Positions 1 through 9,668 of a stretch of DNA of 64,000 bases are shown here, piece after piece. Both the position numbers and the translations under genes were made by a program. Position 1 is the stretch's first letter. The number at the start of each line of letters is the position of its first letter. The stretch is taken from assembly GCA_944322585.1 (NCBI GenBank), contig CALUPB010000008.1, positions 62,001 to 126,000 on the forward strand, in the 5' to 3' direction. The notes below the pieces were generated by a model that was given only the letters and a program-made list of their open reading frames with translations, had not been told where the DNA came from and searched no databases. Source of the stretch: an uncultured Bacteroidales bacterium. Its GTDB lineage: Bacteria; Bacteroidota; Bacteroidia; Bacteroidales; UBA932.

Positions 1-2634
1 ATAGTAGTCCACATAGGTGAAGCCGCGCTCTTCGCAGTATGCCTTCAGCATTTTGTTGAGATTCTGCACACGCGGGATAACAGGATGCTCGGCATTCCAT
101 TCATCATCATGCCATCCTATCCTGCCCGCAGGAGGAGTGGAGCCTATCATCACCTTGATGCCCCAACTTGCGGCCTGCTCCGCCATGGTCTTGAAGTTTT
201 CGAAGATTTCCTCTTCCGTAGGGATTGATCCGTCATTGCCGGCCATATCGTTGATACCTCCCATTATATGGACTACCTTAGGGTCATTGGCGATAACCTG
301 TGAGAAGAAACGGCTGACGAAATTGTTAGTGGTAGTACCATCGACACCGAATGCTATACAGTTATGTGTGGAGAAGAATCCCGGAACATAGGAATTCCAT
401 GTCCTTGTGATGGAATCGCCTATGAGCACGCAGGCCGGGCCGGCATGTGACAGTGTGAGACTTCCCAACTCCTCCTTGACGCAGCGGACATTATACCCGG
501 CACCTATGTATGAGTTGCCTGTAGCGAGGCCATACTGGTTGGCCTGCCACTGGTTGCTCTCCGTGACATTGGATGTCTCCAGAAACATCGTGCCCCCGAC
601 AAGGGAACGGATCTGGCTTCCTCCGAAACCTGCCTGCCTCTGACCGGTGTTAGGGAAATAGAATCCGGTGCGCTCGTTATATAATCCGTTGGTGAGGGTA
701 GTCAGGCTGGCTGCTGCAAAGGCATAGGCCTCGCGAGGCATCACTTTCCAGCCCGGAGGACACGGATCATAGATGGTCTTCAGATTGTCGGCCTCCTCAG
801 TGCCATACTCCGGATCGATGACAGGGTTGCCCCAGAGATAGCGCCATGCCTTGGCGTTTGCTGTCCCTGAAAGACTGCTTCTTGTCCAGTTGTAATTGTC
901 GTTACCGCTATCTGTACCTGACCAGAACATCCAGCGATAAGGATATCTGACCGCTTCCTCCACAGCCTGGTCCACTGTAAACGAATTGCCAAGGACAGAT
1001 GACAGTACCCGGCTGTTGGCTGAAGGATTGCTTCCGAAGATAAGGTTTGCAGCCCCCCACGATTCAGATGAATAATCCTGCTGGTACTCTGCTATCGGAG
1101 TATGTGTAGGCAGTCCCCAGAACATCTCTTCCCCTCCATCCAGTCCGTCATCCCTGTATGCCGCAGGAGCAGGGAACGGGTCTTTGCGTCCCCACTGGTA
1201 ATAGTTGCCTACAGCCAGCACCGCCTGCTCATCCGGAGAATTCCTTACCTCCGGGCCAGCCACTGCACCGATATTCCTGTCCATCATAGTATAACGGCCG
1301 GCCGGCCTTGCCGTGGCATCCGGATCATAGTTCTCCGCAGCCCAGATGTTCCAGCTCCAGAGAATCTCGCCGCTTTCATTGTATGCGGCAATCAGCACAT
1401 TGCCGGGAACGAAAGGTTCCGGAGTGGAGAAATATACCGTACCGAGTTCATACATCAGCGAGCCGAGCTCCACAGGACTCCTGTCAGGATATCCATCGGC
1501 AGTCATAGGAGTGTTGTACCACACGAGACGGACATCCACAGGGCTGATGTCAAGGTCGGAATATGAACGGGTGATCTCCGTGCCATCGCTCTCTGTCCAG
1601 GTGAATGTACGCGGGATACCGTTACCCTTGACAGTCGCATCGAAACGGTAGTTCGTCCCGGGCCTGGAAACGATATAGGTATTTGCCGTCCCGTTTGCAC
1701 TGAGGTCGATTGCATCCTCATAGCCCGGTGCTCCCGCATACTCGAAATACACATCATATACGGTCAGTGTCCCGCCGGCAATGCCTGTTTCAGCCGGAGT
1801 CTGCAGTTCCCCGAGAGCCAGAGTGACACCGTCACCGTATTCAGCCCCGAGATCAATACTGAGCCCCGCCGCCACAGGATTGACGGCAATGTATACCGAA
1901 ACCGGATCGCTATAGAGTGTCACCGGCTCATCGAACGTGTATTCGATGACATTGGACGGACTGACTTCCGGAGCTATGGTGAGAGTCCCGTCGGTCAGAT
2001 CAAGACTGCCTGCCTCGAAGGCAAGGCCAACACCCTGGTCCGCCGTGAGAGTCAGCTTTGTCACATTGGGAATCGGGACTGACGAGGAAATGTCGAGCCT
2101 GACGACAGCCACCGGGCTTGAGAAGTCGAGAGGCACATTCCCCGCGGATGATGCGATGCCTGCAGCAGAGGCATAAAGGCTGAGATTATCTTTCACGGTC
2201 CTTAAATCACCCGGCATACCTCCCTGTCCTGCCCGGACCGACACCGGAATTGCCGTATAGTCATTGTTCGACGCCCTGTAAGGGTAGTAGGCATAGACAT
2301 CATACTTTGCCGTACTTGTCCCGTCCCATTCTATGCCCTTGTTGCGGGACGGGCTCATGAATTTCACGCTTCCCTGTCCCGTAGAGGCGGCAGCATAATA
2401 GACATTTGTCTGCTCTGGCTGCCCGTCTGCGAACGTGAACAGCCCGATACGGTCCACATCGGCCTCCCACAGCAGGTCGAAGGCTTCTTCCGATGAACTC
2501 GAAGCCGCAAAGGCAGCAACTCCATCGAATGTCACTGCATCCGGATTGTACCCGGGCCCCGTCAGCTCTTCTTTCTGACAAGCCAGAAGGACTGCAGGCA
2601 CGAGCAAAAATGTCAAGAGTCTCGGTACTTTCAT
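1..2634 (-). CDS. Fimbrillin/FISUMP-like lipoprotein with C-terminal SGNH esterase domain (partial, 3' end outside window)
   Basis: The reading frame is open from an ATG at 2634 to the left edge, at least 878 residues. The N-terminus has a lipoprotein signal with lipobox LLAC, so it is probably a surface or periplasmic lipoprotein. Residues of about 20-330 look like a fimbrillin-family region (WEADVDRIGLFTF; YDVYAYYPY). Residues of about 480-720 look like a FISUMP domain (MMDRNIGAV, YYQWGRKDPF, DPCPPGWKVM). From about residue 730 an SGNH/GDSL hydrolase begins: block I is IGDSI near 411-428 and block III is GGINDMAGN. The block V Asp/His expected near the C-terminus would lie beyond position 1. 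The likely role is a surface glycan-binding protein with esterase or deacetylase activity. It is the last visible gene of the first Sus-like locus, 74 bases after the PorV-like gene. Substrate is unknown. Confidence 0.8.
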   Translation of the reverse strand, partial: MKVPRLLTFLLVPAVLLACQKEELTGPGYNPDAVTFDGVAAFAASSSSEEAFDLLWEADVDRIGLFTFADGQPEQTNVYYAAASTGQGSVKFMSPSRNKGIEWDGTSTAKYDVYAYYPYRASNNDYTAIPVSVRAGQGGMPGDLRTVKDNLSLYASAAGIASSAGNVPLDFSSPVAVVRLDISSSVPIPNVTKLTLTADQGVGLAFEAGSLDLTDGTLTIAPEVSPSNVIEYTFDEPVTLYSDPVSVYIAVNPVAAGLSIDLGAEYGDGVTLALGELQTPAETGIAGGTLTVYDVYFEYAGAPGYEDAIDLSANGTANTYIVSRPGTNYRFDATVKGNGIPRTFTWTESDGTEITRSYSDLDISPVDVRLVWYNTPMTADGYPDRSPVELGSLMYELGTVYFSTPEPFVPGNVLIAAYNESGEILWSWNIWAAENYDPDATARPAGRYTMMDRNIGAVAGPEVRNSPDEQAVLAVGNYYQWGRKDPFPAPAAYRDDGLDGGEEMFWGLPTHTPIAEYQQDYSSESWGAANLIFGSNPSANSRVLSSVLGNSFTVDQAVEEAVRYPYRWMFWSGTDSGNDNYNWTRSSLSGTANAKAWRYLWGNPVIDPEYGTEEADNLKTIYDPCPPGWKVMPREAYAFAAASLTTLTNGLYNERTGFYFPNTGQRQAGFGGSQIRSLVGGTMFLETSNVTESNQWQANQYGLATGNSYIGAGYNVRCVKEELGSLTLSHAGPACVLIGDSITRTWNSYVPGFFSTHNCIAFGVDGTTTNNFVSRFFSQVIANDPKVVHIMGGINDMAGNDGSIPTEEEIFENFKTMAEQAASWGIKVMIGSTPPAGRIGWHDDEWNAEHPVIPRVQNLNKMLKAYCEERGFTYVDYY

Positions 2635-2708
2635 AAATCTATCAGTTATTAGTTGTTAAATTGTATATCATATATTGCTGGACTTCCGCTTCCGGTCAAG
2701 AGACAGGT

Positions 2709-3671
2709 TCACAGCAGGAGTTCCAAAGAAAAACAGAATGCATAATTGCCTGGCGGACCGGACTTCACACCTCCGAAACGCCACGAGGCATTGCACCGGA
2801 CAGGACCCGCCGTAAAGCCGCATCCGACCGCAGCATAATTGCCTGCCGCCAGAGCATGTCCGAGATGGTATCCGGCCCTGACTATGCCATGCTTCAGGAA
2901 GACATATTCAGCCCCTGCCGCCGCCTCGAATGCAGACGGGGAAAAACGGTATCCGGCATCTGCCGCCAGATTCAGCACATGCCGGGGACTGAAAGGCAGA
3001 TTGACGCACCCGCTGGCAATACATCTCATCGGGAGACAGCTGCGCCCCGATGGCTGCAACAAGGTTCCGAGGTCAGCAAAACGCAGCCCGACACTCCACT
3101 GCGCCCCGTCACGGAATGCAACGGCATGACGGTAGACAGCCGCAGCATCGAACGACACTCCGCGGAGAGGGTCTGTACCGAGGCCGAAGTCAGAATGGAG
3201 ATAGCGGGCAGTCAGAGCCACGGAAAAATGTCTGCCGAAGCCTCTGGCATAGCCTGTCTCAACGGCGAGGTCATAAGGGCATGCTGTGCCGGCAGGGAAA
3301 CCGTAACTGTCCATAAGCACCGACTTGGCACCAGCCACATACCTTGCCCCGGCCAATATGGCGTTACGGCCGTCGATATTCCAGTATCCGGCCGCTCCAT
3401 GCATCACATCGGCCCCGTCAAAATCCGTGTTCCACGGTCCGGAAAACAGTCCGGCACCGGCACTGCGCCCTCCTCCGATGACCGAAGCGGCATTGTGCCA
3501 TATTGCAGACGGACTGTCCGGAAGGATTGCACCAGCCCCCGCCATCCCGGCTGTCCGCGCATCCGCATCCATCAGCAGGAAAGGCATGGCATAGCTGCCT
3601 GAACGCGCCGTTACCGTATGGCAAATGCCCAGCAGCATGACAGAGAGGAATATGGTGACCGTTTTCTGCAT
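2709..3671 (-). CDS. PorV/PorQ-family outer-membrane protein (T9SS-associated type)
   Basis: A 320-residue exported protein with an N-terminal signal sequence. The early mature segment PFLLMDADARTAGMAGAG followed by IWHNAAS resembles the start of PorV proteins (PFL-x-PDAR-x-GGMG ... NPA). The rest alternates short Gly- and aromatic-rich strands, as expected for a FadL-like beta-barrel. PorV is the outer-membrane shuttle that carries T9SS cargo from the translocon to the attachment complex, and PorQ is a related protein. Here the gene starts 2 bases after the stop of a protease that carries a T9SS sorting domain, so a dedicated partner is a reasonable inference. It is shorter than typical PorV and nearer PorQ in length, so the exact subfamily is uncertain. 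Confidence 0.75.
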   Translation of the reverse strand: MQKTVTIFLSVMLLGICHTVTARSGSYAMPFLLMDADARTAGMAGAGAILPDSPSAIWHNAASVIGGGRSAGAGLFSGPWNTDFDGADVMHGAAGYWNIDGRNAILAGARYVAGAKSVLMDSYGFPAGTACPYDLAVETGYARGFGRHFSVALTARYLHSDFGLGTDPLRGVSFDAAAVYRHAVAFRDGAQWSVGLRFADLGTLLQPSGRSCLPMRCIASGCVNLPFSPRHVLNLAADAGYRFSPSAFEAAAGAEYVFLKHGIVRAGYHLGHALAAGNYAAVGCGFTAGPVRCNASWRFGGVKSGPPGNYAFCFSLELLL

Positions 3672-3673
3672 CC

Positions 3674-6064
3674 TTACAGTTTAATGATATTGCCCGACAG
3701 TATTTTCCCAAAATAATCCACCTCGCACAGATAGCGTCCCGGGGCGAGAGAACTGACATCGACCGTTCCGGACGATGCAGCATCGAAGCTTCCCTCCGAA
3801 GCCTCCCCGGCCTGGCTGACAGTCACTTCCGTCTGCAGCACAAGCCCTCCGGCCACATCATAAATCTTTACCGGGAAATCTCCGGAAGCCCCCGGGATAC
3901 GCAGATTGAGCACATCCGTACATGGATTCGGATAAAAATCCACCTCGGCTCCAGTCCCGTCCACCATGACCCGCAGCGGCAGGCCAACCGTAGCCCCGTC
4001 AATGTCCGAGGCGATGACAGTCAGGACGGCCGTCCCCGAAGAAAGAGGCATGAGCCTGAGGGAAGTCCCTTCCATACGTCCTTTCACAATGCTTTCAGTA
4101 GGGAAGGAGACGAAATACGACAGTCTGTCGTCCGGCATGTCGGCATCTGAAAAACAGCCGTCCAACGGGATGGAAACACCGAAACTGTCCCCGCCGGCAA
4201 GATAGATGTCCGGCAACTGTCCCACAGCCTCCGGAGCAGTATCCGAAGTCCGTGCAGTAAAGATGTACGGAGTGGAAGGCGTGCCTCCCGGACTGAGCGG
4301 CACTACCGCAATGCAGTATTCCGTATCCGTTTCAAGTCCGGATATACTGCAGGACACCGTCGTACCGTCATCGCCTACCGAGACTTCAGGAGTATGTCTG
4401 TCAGCCGAGGAAGGTATCCCGTCCACGGACGAAGCCGAGAACGGAGTATCGGAAACATATATATCATATGAGGTGACGGCACGGCCAGCATAGTCAGCCG
4501 GAGCCTGCCACTGCATCTCTATCCTGCATCTCCGTCCTGTTGCAGACACGTCCGAAACAGGAGAAGGGACAGCATCCCGGTAGAAAATATATCCTGCGTC
4601 GATCAGACCTTCCCCGAGCTGTCCTGCATATTCCGGATTACGGCTCTCGGTAAGTTCCCTGCGTCCGGAGTCGAGAAGAAGCTCCACAAGGTCATCAGCG
4701 GTAAAACCGGGGCCACCGTATTTCGCCACGGCAAGGGCCGCTATGCCGGAAACCTGGGGACAGGCCATGGATGTCCCGGACGCAAAGCCATAACCGTTTC
4801 CCGGCAATGTGCTGTACACCCCTGCACGGGTATCGCCTGCACCGACATTCCCGCCGGGGGCAGCAATGTCTATCCATTCCCCGTAATTGGAGTCCGGAGC
4901 CTTCCTGAAATCATTGCCCAACGATGCTACGGCAATGACAGGAGGATATGCCGCAGGAAAATGCGGATCCGGAGAACCGTCATTTCCGGCAGCGAAAATC
5001 ACCACACCGCCCTTCATGGGCCCGATCTGGTTGCCTTCCCCGTCACAGCCCGCATTCTCTATAAAATAGTCGATGGCATCCTTTCCGGTCTGCGAAAGAT
5101 CCGAAAGGCCCGTATACTGCCAACTGTTCTGGCTGATTACCGCCCCGTGATCGGCAGACCAGGTCATCAGATCCAGTATATCGGCATTGCCTACATCGTC
5201 GAAAATCTGGCAGCTCATCAGTTTCACTCCGCTCCCGTTGCTACCGTCCCCGCCGGCAATCCCGCAGACCCCGATACCGTTATTGTTCACGGCTGATACA
5301 ATCCCCGCCACATGCGTACCATGGTCGCTCGGACTGATTTCATAACTGTCCCTGTTGAAATTGTACCCGCAATGGCCCTGCCCGTCATCCCACATATTCG
5401 CAGCAAGGTCCGGATGCTCCCAGTCAATCCCGCCGTCGGCAACCGCCACAATGACATCGCCGCTGCCTGTCGCAGCCGTCCATGCCGGGAACAGATTGAT
5501 GTCAGCTCCGGCTTCCGAATACGGCAGGCTTCCGTCATTGTACATGAACCACTGGTTGGACTGGAGGGGGTCATTGAAAGGAGATGAAGCCATGTCCAAA
5601 GGCACATATGCACGTATCGCACTCTCTGCGCCCGAGGTCTGGACCATACGGTAAACCGGCTCCACGCAGACCACCCCCTCAGGCATACCGAAACGGGCCA
5701 TAGCCTCCTCCACCGGCATGTCCACGCTGAAATGCACGTCATACCAGAGATGGAGTCCGGCCCTGCGGCGTCTCTCCCTGAAACGGTCTCCGTCGGAGAA
5801 CACACGGGACAGGCCTACAGCCCCGGCACGCGCAGCCGCCATGTCAAAGCGGGAGCTGCCGGACCCTCCGCTGCGGGTGAAGGCCTCCGTGTCCAGTTCC
5901 GGAGAAGATTCGCTCACCTTGACCCGGAAGACACCCGGGACATATGCGCTCTCTCCGGAATACACAGGCTCCTCTCCCGCAACCTGCCCCTCCTGCAGCC
6001 TGTCGGAACAGGCCGCAACCGTAAGGAGCAACAGGATAGACTGTATGGTAATGGAACGCCTCAT
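3674..6064 (-). CDS. S8 (subtilisin-like) serine protease with T9SS type A sorting domain
   Basis: A 796-residue secreted protease. The start carries a lipoprotein-like signal (MRRSITIQS... TVAAC, Cys19). Residues of about 40-150 resemble a subtilase inhibitory prodomain. The catalytic domain shows Asp210 (VADGGID), His248 (DHGTHVAG), the oxyanion Asn361 (AAGNDGS) and Ser432 (SGTSMACPQ). A fibronectin type III-like segment follows at about 483-610, then an Ig-like segment. Residues of about 715-796 form a type A T9SS C-terminal domain: FYPNPCTDVLNL, VKIYDVAGG, VDVSSLAPGRYL, terminal GNIIKL. Having both a lipobox and a T9SS sorting domain is unusual. The gene lies between a DUF4302 lipoprotein and a PorV-like gene in the Sus-like operon, so it may cleave the protein whose fragments SusCD imports. 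Confidence 0.9.
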   Translation of the reverse strand: MRRSITIQSILLLLTVAACSDRLQEGQVAGEEPVYSGESAYVPGVFRVKVSESSPELDTEAFTRSGGSGSSRFDMAAARAGAVGLSRVFSDGDRFRERRRRAGLHLWYDVHFSVDMPVEEAMARFGMPEGVVCVEPVYRMVQTSGAESAIRAYVPLDMASSPFNDPLQSNQWFMYNDGSLPYSEAGADINLFPAWTAATGSGDVIVAVADGGIDWEHPDLAANMWDDGQGHCGYNFNRDSYEISPSDHGTHVAGIVSAVNNNGIGVCGIAGGDGSNGSGVKLMSCQIFDDVGNADILDLMTWSADHGAVISQNSWQYTGLSDLSQTGKDAIDYFIENAGCDGEGNQIGPMKGGVVIFAAGNDGSPDPHFPAAYPPVIAVASLGNDFRKAPDSNYGEWIDIAAPGGNVGAGDTRAGVYSTLPGNGYGFASGTSMACPQVSGIAALAVAKYGGPGFTADDLVELLLDSGRRELTESRNPEYAGQLGEGLIDAGYIFYRDAVPSPVSDVSATGRRCRIEMQWQAPADYAGRAVTSYDIYVSDTPFSASSVDGIPSSADRHTPEVSVGDDGTTVSCSISGLETDTEYCIAVVPLSPGGTPSTPYIFTARTSDTAPEAVGQLPDIYLAGGDSFGVSIPLDGCFSDADMPDDRLSYFVSFPTESIVKGRMEGTSLRLMPLSSGTAVLTVIASDIDGATVGLPLRVMVDGTGAEVDFYPNPCTDVLNLRIPGASGDFPVKIYDVAGGLVLQTEVTVSQAGEASEGSFDAASSGTVDVSSLAPGRYLCEVDYFGKILSGNIIKL

Positions 6065-6101
6065 CTGCTATACCGATACTTGTAAAAATGCACTGCTTCC
6101 G

Positions 6102-7067
6102 CTATTGTTCGAAACGTATCTCGAGCAATGTGTCCGTACACACGAAATAATTCGCCGAAGGGACAGTGCCCTCTTGCCACTTGAGCGTCCGGATAGTCTG
6201 GTCCGCAAGCCCTTCAAGCTCACCCTTGAAAGTATAAGGTTCATAAAGGCGCATCGTCCCGTCCGGATAATGTATGAAAGACAGCACGTCATTCACATTC
6301 ACATCCACATACTCCGGCTCGCCTGTCTGCTCATTGAAGACCGGTTCGCCCATGCTGTCGGTCTTCTGCACCTGATAGGTATAATGTATTGTCCATAGTT
6401 TGCTTTTGTAGCAGCTTTCGAAACTGTCTTCCCTGAAAGTGCTCTCCCTGGTCAGAGTCCCGTACTGCTTTCCGTTCACCATGAATTTAAGGGATGTCGG
6501 AGTAACCGCACGCTGGCTTTCCCTCACAGCTTCCACATATTCCTCAGGAGTATATCCGTCCGGCAGAGGACGCAGGATGATGTCATTCTCCGTCTTGATG
6601 CCGCGCATGATGATTTCATTTTCCGGCGTGATTTCCATGAAAGTGAATTCATAGTCCCCTTCGTAGCCCTGGAAACCGGATCCGTTGCCGCCCGGGAATG
6701 CAAAGTAGTGGAGATAGTCATTATAGTTGACGAACTTGAGCATAGGTCCGGTAGAGAATTCCACTGCATACGGCGTCTCGACATAGTTGTCGTCCGCAAA
6801 TGTCTCACCTTCGAACCACGCCCTGACAGTATGGTCTTCATTGAACTGAAGCACATACATCCAGCCGCCGTATTCGAACTCCTCGCTCGGGAAATACTCC
6901 ATTACCCATGTCTTCCCGTCAAGCAGTGCCCGGTCATACTTGGCAACGCCGACGGCAATGCGGTCGGCCGCAGAGTCTTCAAAGACATAAAAGTCATCCT
7001 GGCAGGAAGCCGCCACAATGGCAACGGCCGCAAGCATTCCTGATATTCTGATATTTCTTATCTTCAT
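6102..7067 (-). CDS. DUF4302-type lipoprotein
   Basis: A 321-residue lipoprotein with signal IVAASC and Cys at about 22. The sequence contains the pattern seen in DUF4302 proteins of Bacteroidota: an early RIAVGVAKYDRALL segment, then YFPSEEFEYGGWMYVLQF, and a mixed beta-rich body ending in a cluster of acidic and aromatic residues. The biochemical role of this family is unknown. It usually occurs next to SusC/SusD and a putative zinc metallopeptidase, as here, with 22 bases to the metallopeptidase gene upstream. It probably sits on the cell surface as an accessory binding protein of the SusCD complex. Confidence 0.8.
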   Translation of the reverse strand: MKIRNIRISGMLAAVAIVAASCQDDFYVFEDSAADRIAVGVAKYDRALLDGKTWVMEYFPSEEFEYGGWMYVLQFNEDHTVRAWFEGETFADDNYVETPYAVEFSTGPMLKFVNYNDYLHYFAFPGGNGSGFQGYEGDYEFTFMEITPENEIIMRGIKTENDIILRPLPDGYTPEEYVEAVRESQRAVTPTSLKFMVNGKQYGTLTRESTFREDSFESCYKSKLWTIHYTYQVQKTDSMGEPVFNEQTGEPEYVDVNVNDVLSFIHYPDGTMRLYEPYTFKGELEGLADQTIRTLKWQEGTVPSANYFVCTDTLLEIRFEQ

Positions 7068-7089
7068 TGTTCTGTCCTTTTACAGGTTC

Positions 7090-7986
7090 CTAATCATCCA
7101 GATTGTCCCAGTCTATCCTGCCTATGGTTTCCACACGGGAAGTATATATGTCATGCCACTCATAGACGTCTATACTGAACTCGTCACGGAGCCATGAAAT
7201 GATGATATCCCTCTTCTTCTCGAGCAGCGGACGGCCTGTTTCCCCGGCAGAAGCCAGAGTGCTTTCCCACCACTCCTCGGTCTCGCCCACAAGGGCGGCC
7301 ACCATCACTGCGATGTCCTCTGCAGGTGTGGAACGGGCATAGTTGCTAAGGAAACCTTTCTGCAGATAGTCCCCGGGAGCGCTGGTGTACTGGTCTCCGA
7401 TGTACCCGTCCTTGGTAACGAGGTCATACTCTATCGGCACAGCGATATTTCCGTCGAGGATATGGGCGAACTCGTGGATGATCGTCCCTACAAACTGGGA
7501 GCAGCTCGCATGGTCTTCGCAATTGAAGAAATTGACTCCGAGCAGGTTTATCTGAAGCCCGTTTTCCGCCGATGCAAGCACTACCGTGCCGGTACCGTCA
7601 ATCTCGTAGCTGCCCACGAGGAACAGGGTGCGGGGGAAATAGGACTTGGCAAGCAGGAGAGGATCTTCCTCATCGGCCATCAGTTCCGCCATCCCGTCGA
7701 GTATGACATACTTGATAAGTTTCGCCATCTGGATGGACTTGTCCACCGGAGGAGGACACACCCAGTAATTGTAATGGGTCTCCCGGTCAGGCATCCTGTA
7801 CTCGAAATTGATGTTGTAAGGCTCGACATAATGCCGGTCGAGCCAGAGGTCGAACTCTGTCTTCTGCTCTTCCTCCATGTCATTGAAGATGCTTCTGCTG
7901 TCAGGCTCATCCTTGAAGCAGGAAACCAGCGTCAGTGCGGCCAATGCCGCAAGAAAATATTTGAACGTATTTTTCATAATTCGCAT
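7090..7986 (-). CDS. Putative zinc-binding metallopeptidase lipoprotein (Peptidase_Mx1 type)
   Basis: A 298-residue lipoprotein with signal peptide ending LTLVSC (Cys23). The zinc site HEFAH lies at residues 171-175 and a downstream TPAEDIAVMVA segment can supply the third, acidic ligand, as in gluzincins. The surroundings match the Mx1 family, which is found in Bacteroidota loci together with SusC/SusD and DUF4302. It presumably trims peptides or acts on glycoprotein at the cell surface; the substrate is not evident. It begins 13 bases after the SusD gene. The start could also be the second Met, MKNTF, at 7977. Confidence 0.88.
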   Translation of the reverse strand: MRIMKNTFKYFLAALAALTLVSCFKDEPDSRSIFNDMEEEQKTEFDLWLDRHYVEPYNINFEYRMPDRETHYNYWVCPPPVDKSIQMAKLIKYVILDGMAELMADEEDPLLLAKSYFPRTLFLVGSYEIDGTGTVVLASAENGLQINLLGVNFFNCEDHASCSQFVGTIIHEFAHILDGNIAVPIEYDLVTKDGYIGDQYTSAPGDYLQKGFLSNYARSTPAEDIAVMVAALVGETEEWWESTLASAGETGRPLLEKKRDIIISWLRDEFSIDVYEWHDIYTSRVETIGRIDWDNLDD

Positions 7987-7999
7987 CGTTTAGTCCTTG

Positions 8000-9664
8000 T
8001 TACTGACGGAAAGGATGATCCGGCTGATCAGTGTTGCGAGGGTTGGCTGTCAGTCCGGCAGAAATGACATCGTACGGGAGCTGGATGGCACGCCGCAGAT
8101 CCTTCTCGTCGAGTGTCTCGGAGACACGGTACCCTTCAGTGTCGTCATCCACATAATTGATAAGATCGAAACGGTCCACCGCAATCCCGTATCTCTTCAC
8201 GTCACCCCACCGAAGGCCGTCGGCAATGGTCTCGATACGGCGGCAGAAAAGCAGGCACTGTATCATATTCTCCTGTTCTCCCGGTTCCACTGTAAAGCCG
8301 TGGGGATGCAAAGGCTTGCGGGAAGTCGGGTGCTCCGAAGTGTACTCTGCAATGTAATTGTCGGAAGACGGGTCACCGTAGACTTCGTTGATTCTTTCCC
8401 GGGTCAGATGCTCTATGCCGTTCTGTCCTACCTTGAACATGGAGCAGCTCCACAGATCCATGTCCCGTACCGCTGAATCGTAGTCCTTCAGATGGATGTA
8501 CGCCTCGGCCCGGCAGAGCAGGGTCTCGTTCGTGGTGAAGGCCACCATCGTCGAACGTCCGTAACCCACTCCGGTCACCTGGTCGGTGGTCTGCCACTGG
8601 TCCGGCCATTTCGGCATATAGATTTTCTCTATATTGTCATTGATATACGGCTGGTAGATATACGTCCTGTCCAGGGATTTGTCTCCCCACTGGTCATACG
8701 GTCCTCCCATCGGACGCTTCGTCCTGTAGGTCTCCTGTTTAGAGATACGGTAGGTATGTGTGAATCTGGCGCATGAACTGCTCCAGGCATTGAACACCGA
8801 GCCATTGGCTGAAAAAAGAGGCATGAGCAACAGATTGAACTCATGGGCCGGGTCGATATAGTCGAAAGCCTGTCTGCCCCACTCCGCCTTCGCGGCATCG
8901 GTCCAGTCCCTCAGGACTATCGTCGGATCGCTTCCGAGCACTGCATCGGCACATTCGATGACCTTGTCCCATTTCATATAATAGAGGTAGAAGCGGGCAG
9001 CGAATGCATTGGCTGCATCCCTGTTGAAATGGTATTTCGGCACCGAATATACATTGTCGTCTATAAGCGGAAGCCCTTCCTCTATGTCGGCAGCTATCTG
9101 CCGGTAGACATCCTCGAGGTTCCCTCTCTCGTAATGAGGGTTGAGAGTCTTCTCCGGCGCCAGCATATACGGGATGCCCAAGTACTGCGAGGCCTTCTCA
9201 GGATGGTAAGGCAGACAGTAAAGCATCGTAAGGCAGAAATGGCAGTAGGCCCGGCATATCAGGGCCTCGCCCTTGGCTGCAAGCAGCTCTTCCGGAGTGC
9301 CGAGCTTCTCTATGGCTTCAAGGGCCGTATTGGCATTGCCTATGGCATTGTAATACTGCTGCCACGTATTCTGGTTACTCTCGTTCTCGGCATCAATCAT
9401 GTCATCCCAGTAGGCATTCTGGTACTGGAGGCGGGAGAAGTTCGTGTTATCCTCCCCCTGATCGTCGATATTGTCGGAAGACAGCTCGCACATACGCACA
9501 TAAGTCCTGTCCGGGTATGCCGAGACGAGCAGCTTGTATATCTTCTCCGGCGTGTCCAGCTCCGCACGGTTGTCCGGCAGCTCGTCGAGGAACTTCGAAC
9601 ATCCGGCAAACGAGCAGAGAACGGCACCGGCAAATATCATTCTGATTATATTCTTTGTATTCAT
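8000..9664 (-). CDS. SusD/RagB-family substrate-binding lipoprotein
   Basis: A 554-residue lipoprotein (FAGCSKFLDELPDNR, Cys22). The helical repeats characteristic of SusD are visible: NAIGNANTALEAIEKL, AAKGEALICRAYCHFCLTMLYC, and the C-terminal ETIADGLRWGDVKRYG segment of the family. SusD proteins cap the paired SusC transporter and capture ligand outside the cell. The gene lies 4 bases after its SusC partner. With two peptidases immediately downstream, the ligand may be a peptide or glycopeptide, as in RagAB, rather than a free glycan; this is inference. Confidence 0.95.
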   Translation of the reverse strand: MNTKNIIRMIFAGAVLCSFAGCSKFLDELPDNRAELDTPEKIYKLLVSAYPDRTYVRMCELSSDNIDDQGEDNTNFSRLQYQNAYWDDMIDAENESNQNTWQQYYNAIGNANTALEAIEKLGTPEELLAAKGEALICRAYCHFCLTMLYCLPYHPEKASQYLGIPYMLAPEKTLNPHYERGNLEDVYRQIAADIEEGLPLIDDNVYSVPKYHFNRDAANAFAARFYLYYMKWDKVIECADAVLGSDPTIVLRDWTDAAKAEWGRQAFDYIDPAHEFNLLLMPLFSANGSVFNAWSSSCARFTHTYRISKQETYRTKRPMGGPYDQWGDKSLDRTYIYQPYINDNIEKIYMPKWPDQWQTTDQVTGVGYGRSTMVAFTTNETLLCRAEAYIHLKDYDSAVRDMDLWSCSMFKVGQNGIEHLTRERINEVYGDPSSDNYIAEYTSEHPTSRKPLHPHGFTVEPGEQENMIQCLLFCRRIETIADGLRWGDVKRYGIAVDRFDLINYVDDDTEGYRVSETLDEKDLRRAIQLPYDVISAGLTANPRNTDQPDHPFRQ

Positions 9665-9668
9665 ATCT

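Noticed and set aside
2661-3602. 313-codon open frame on the plus strand
   Set aside because: It lies wholly opposite the PorV-like gene, is rich in Arg/Ser without a recognisable domain or signal, and the minus strand frame has clear family similarity.
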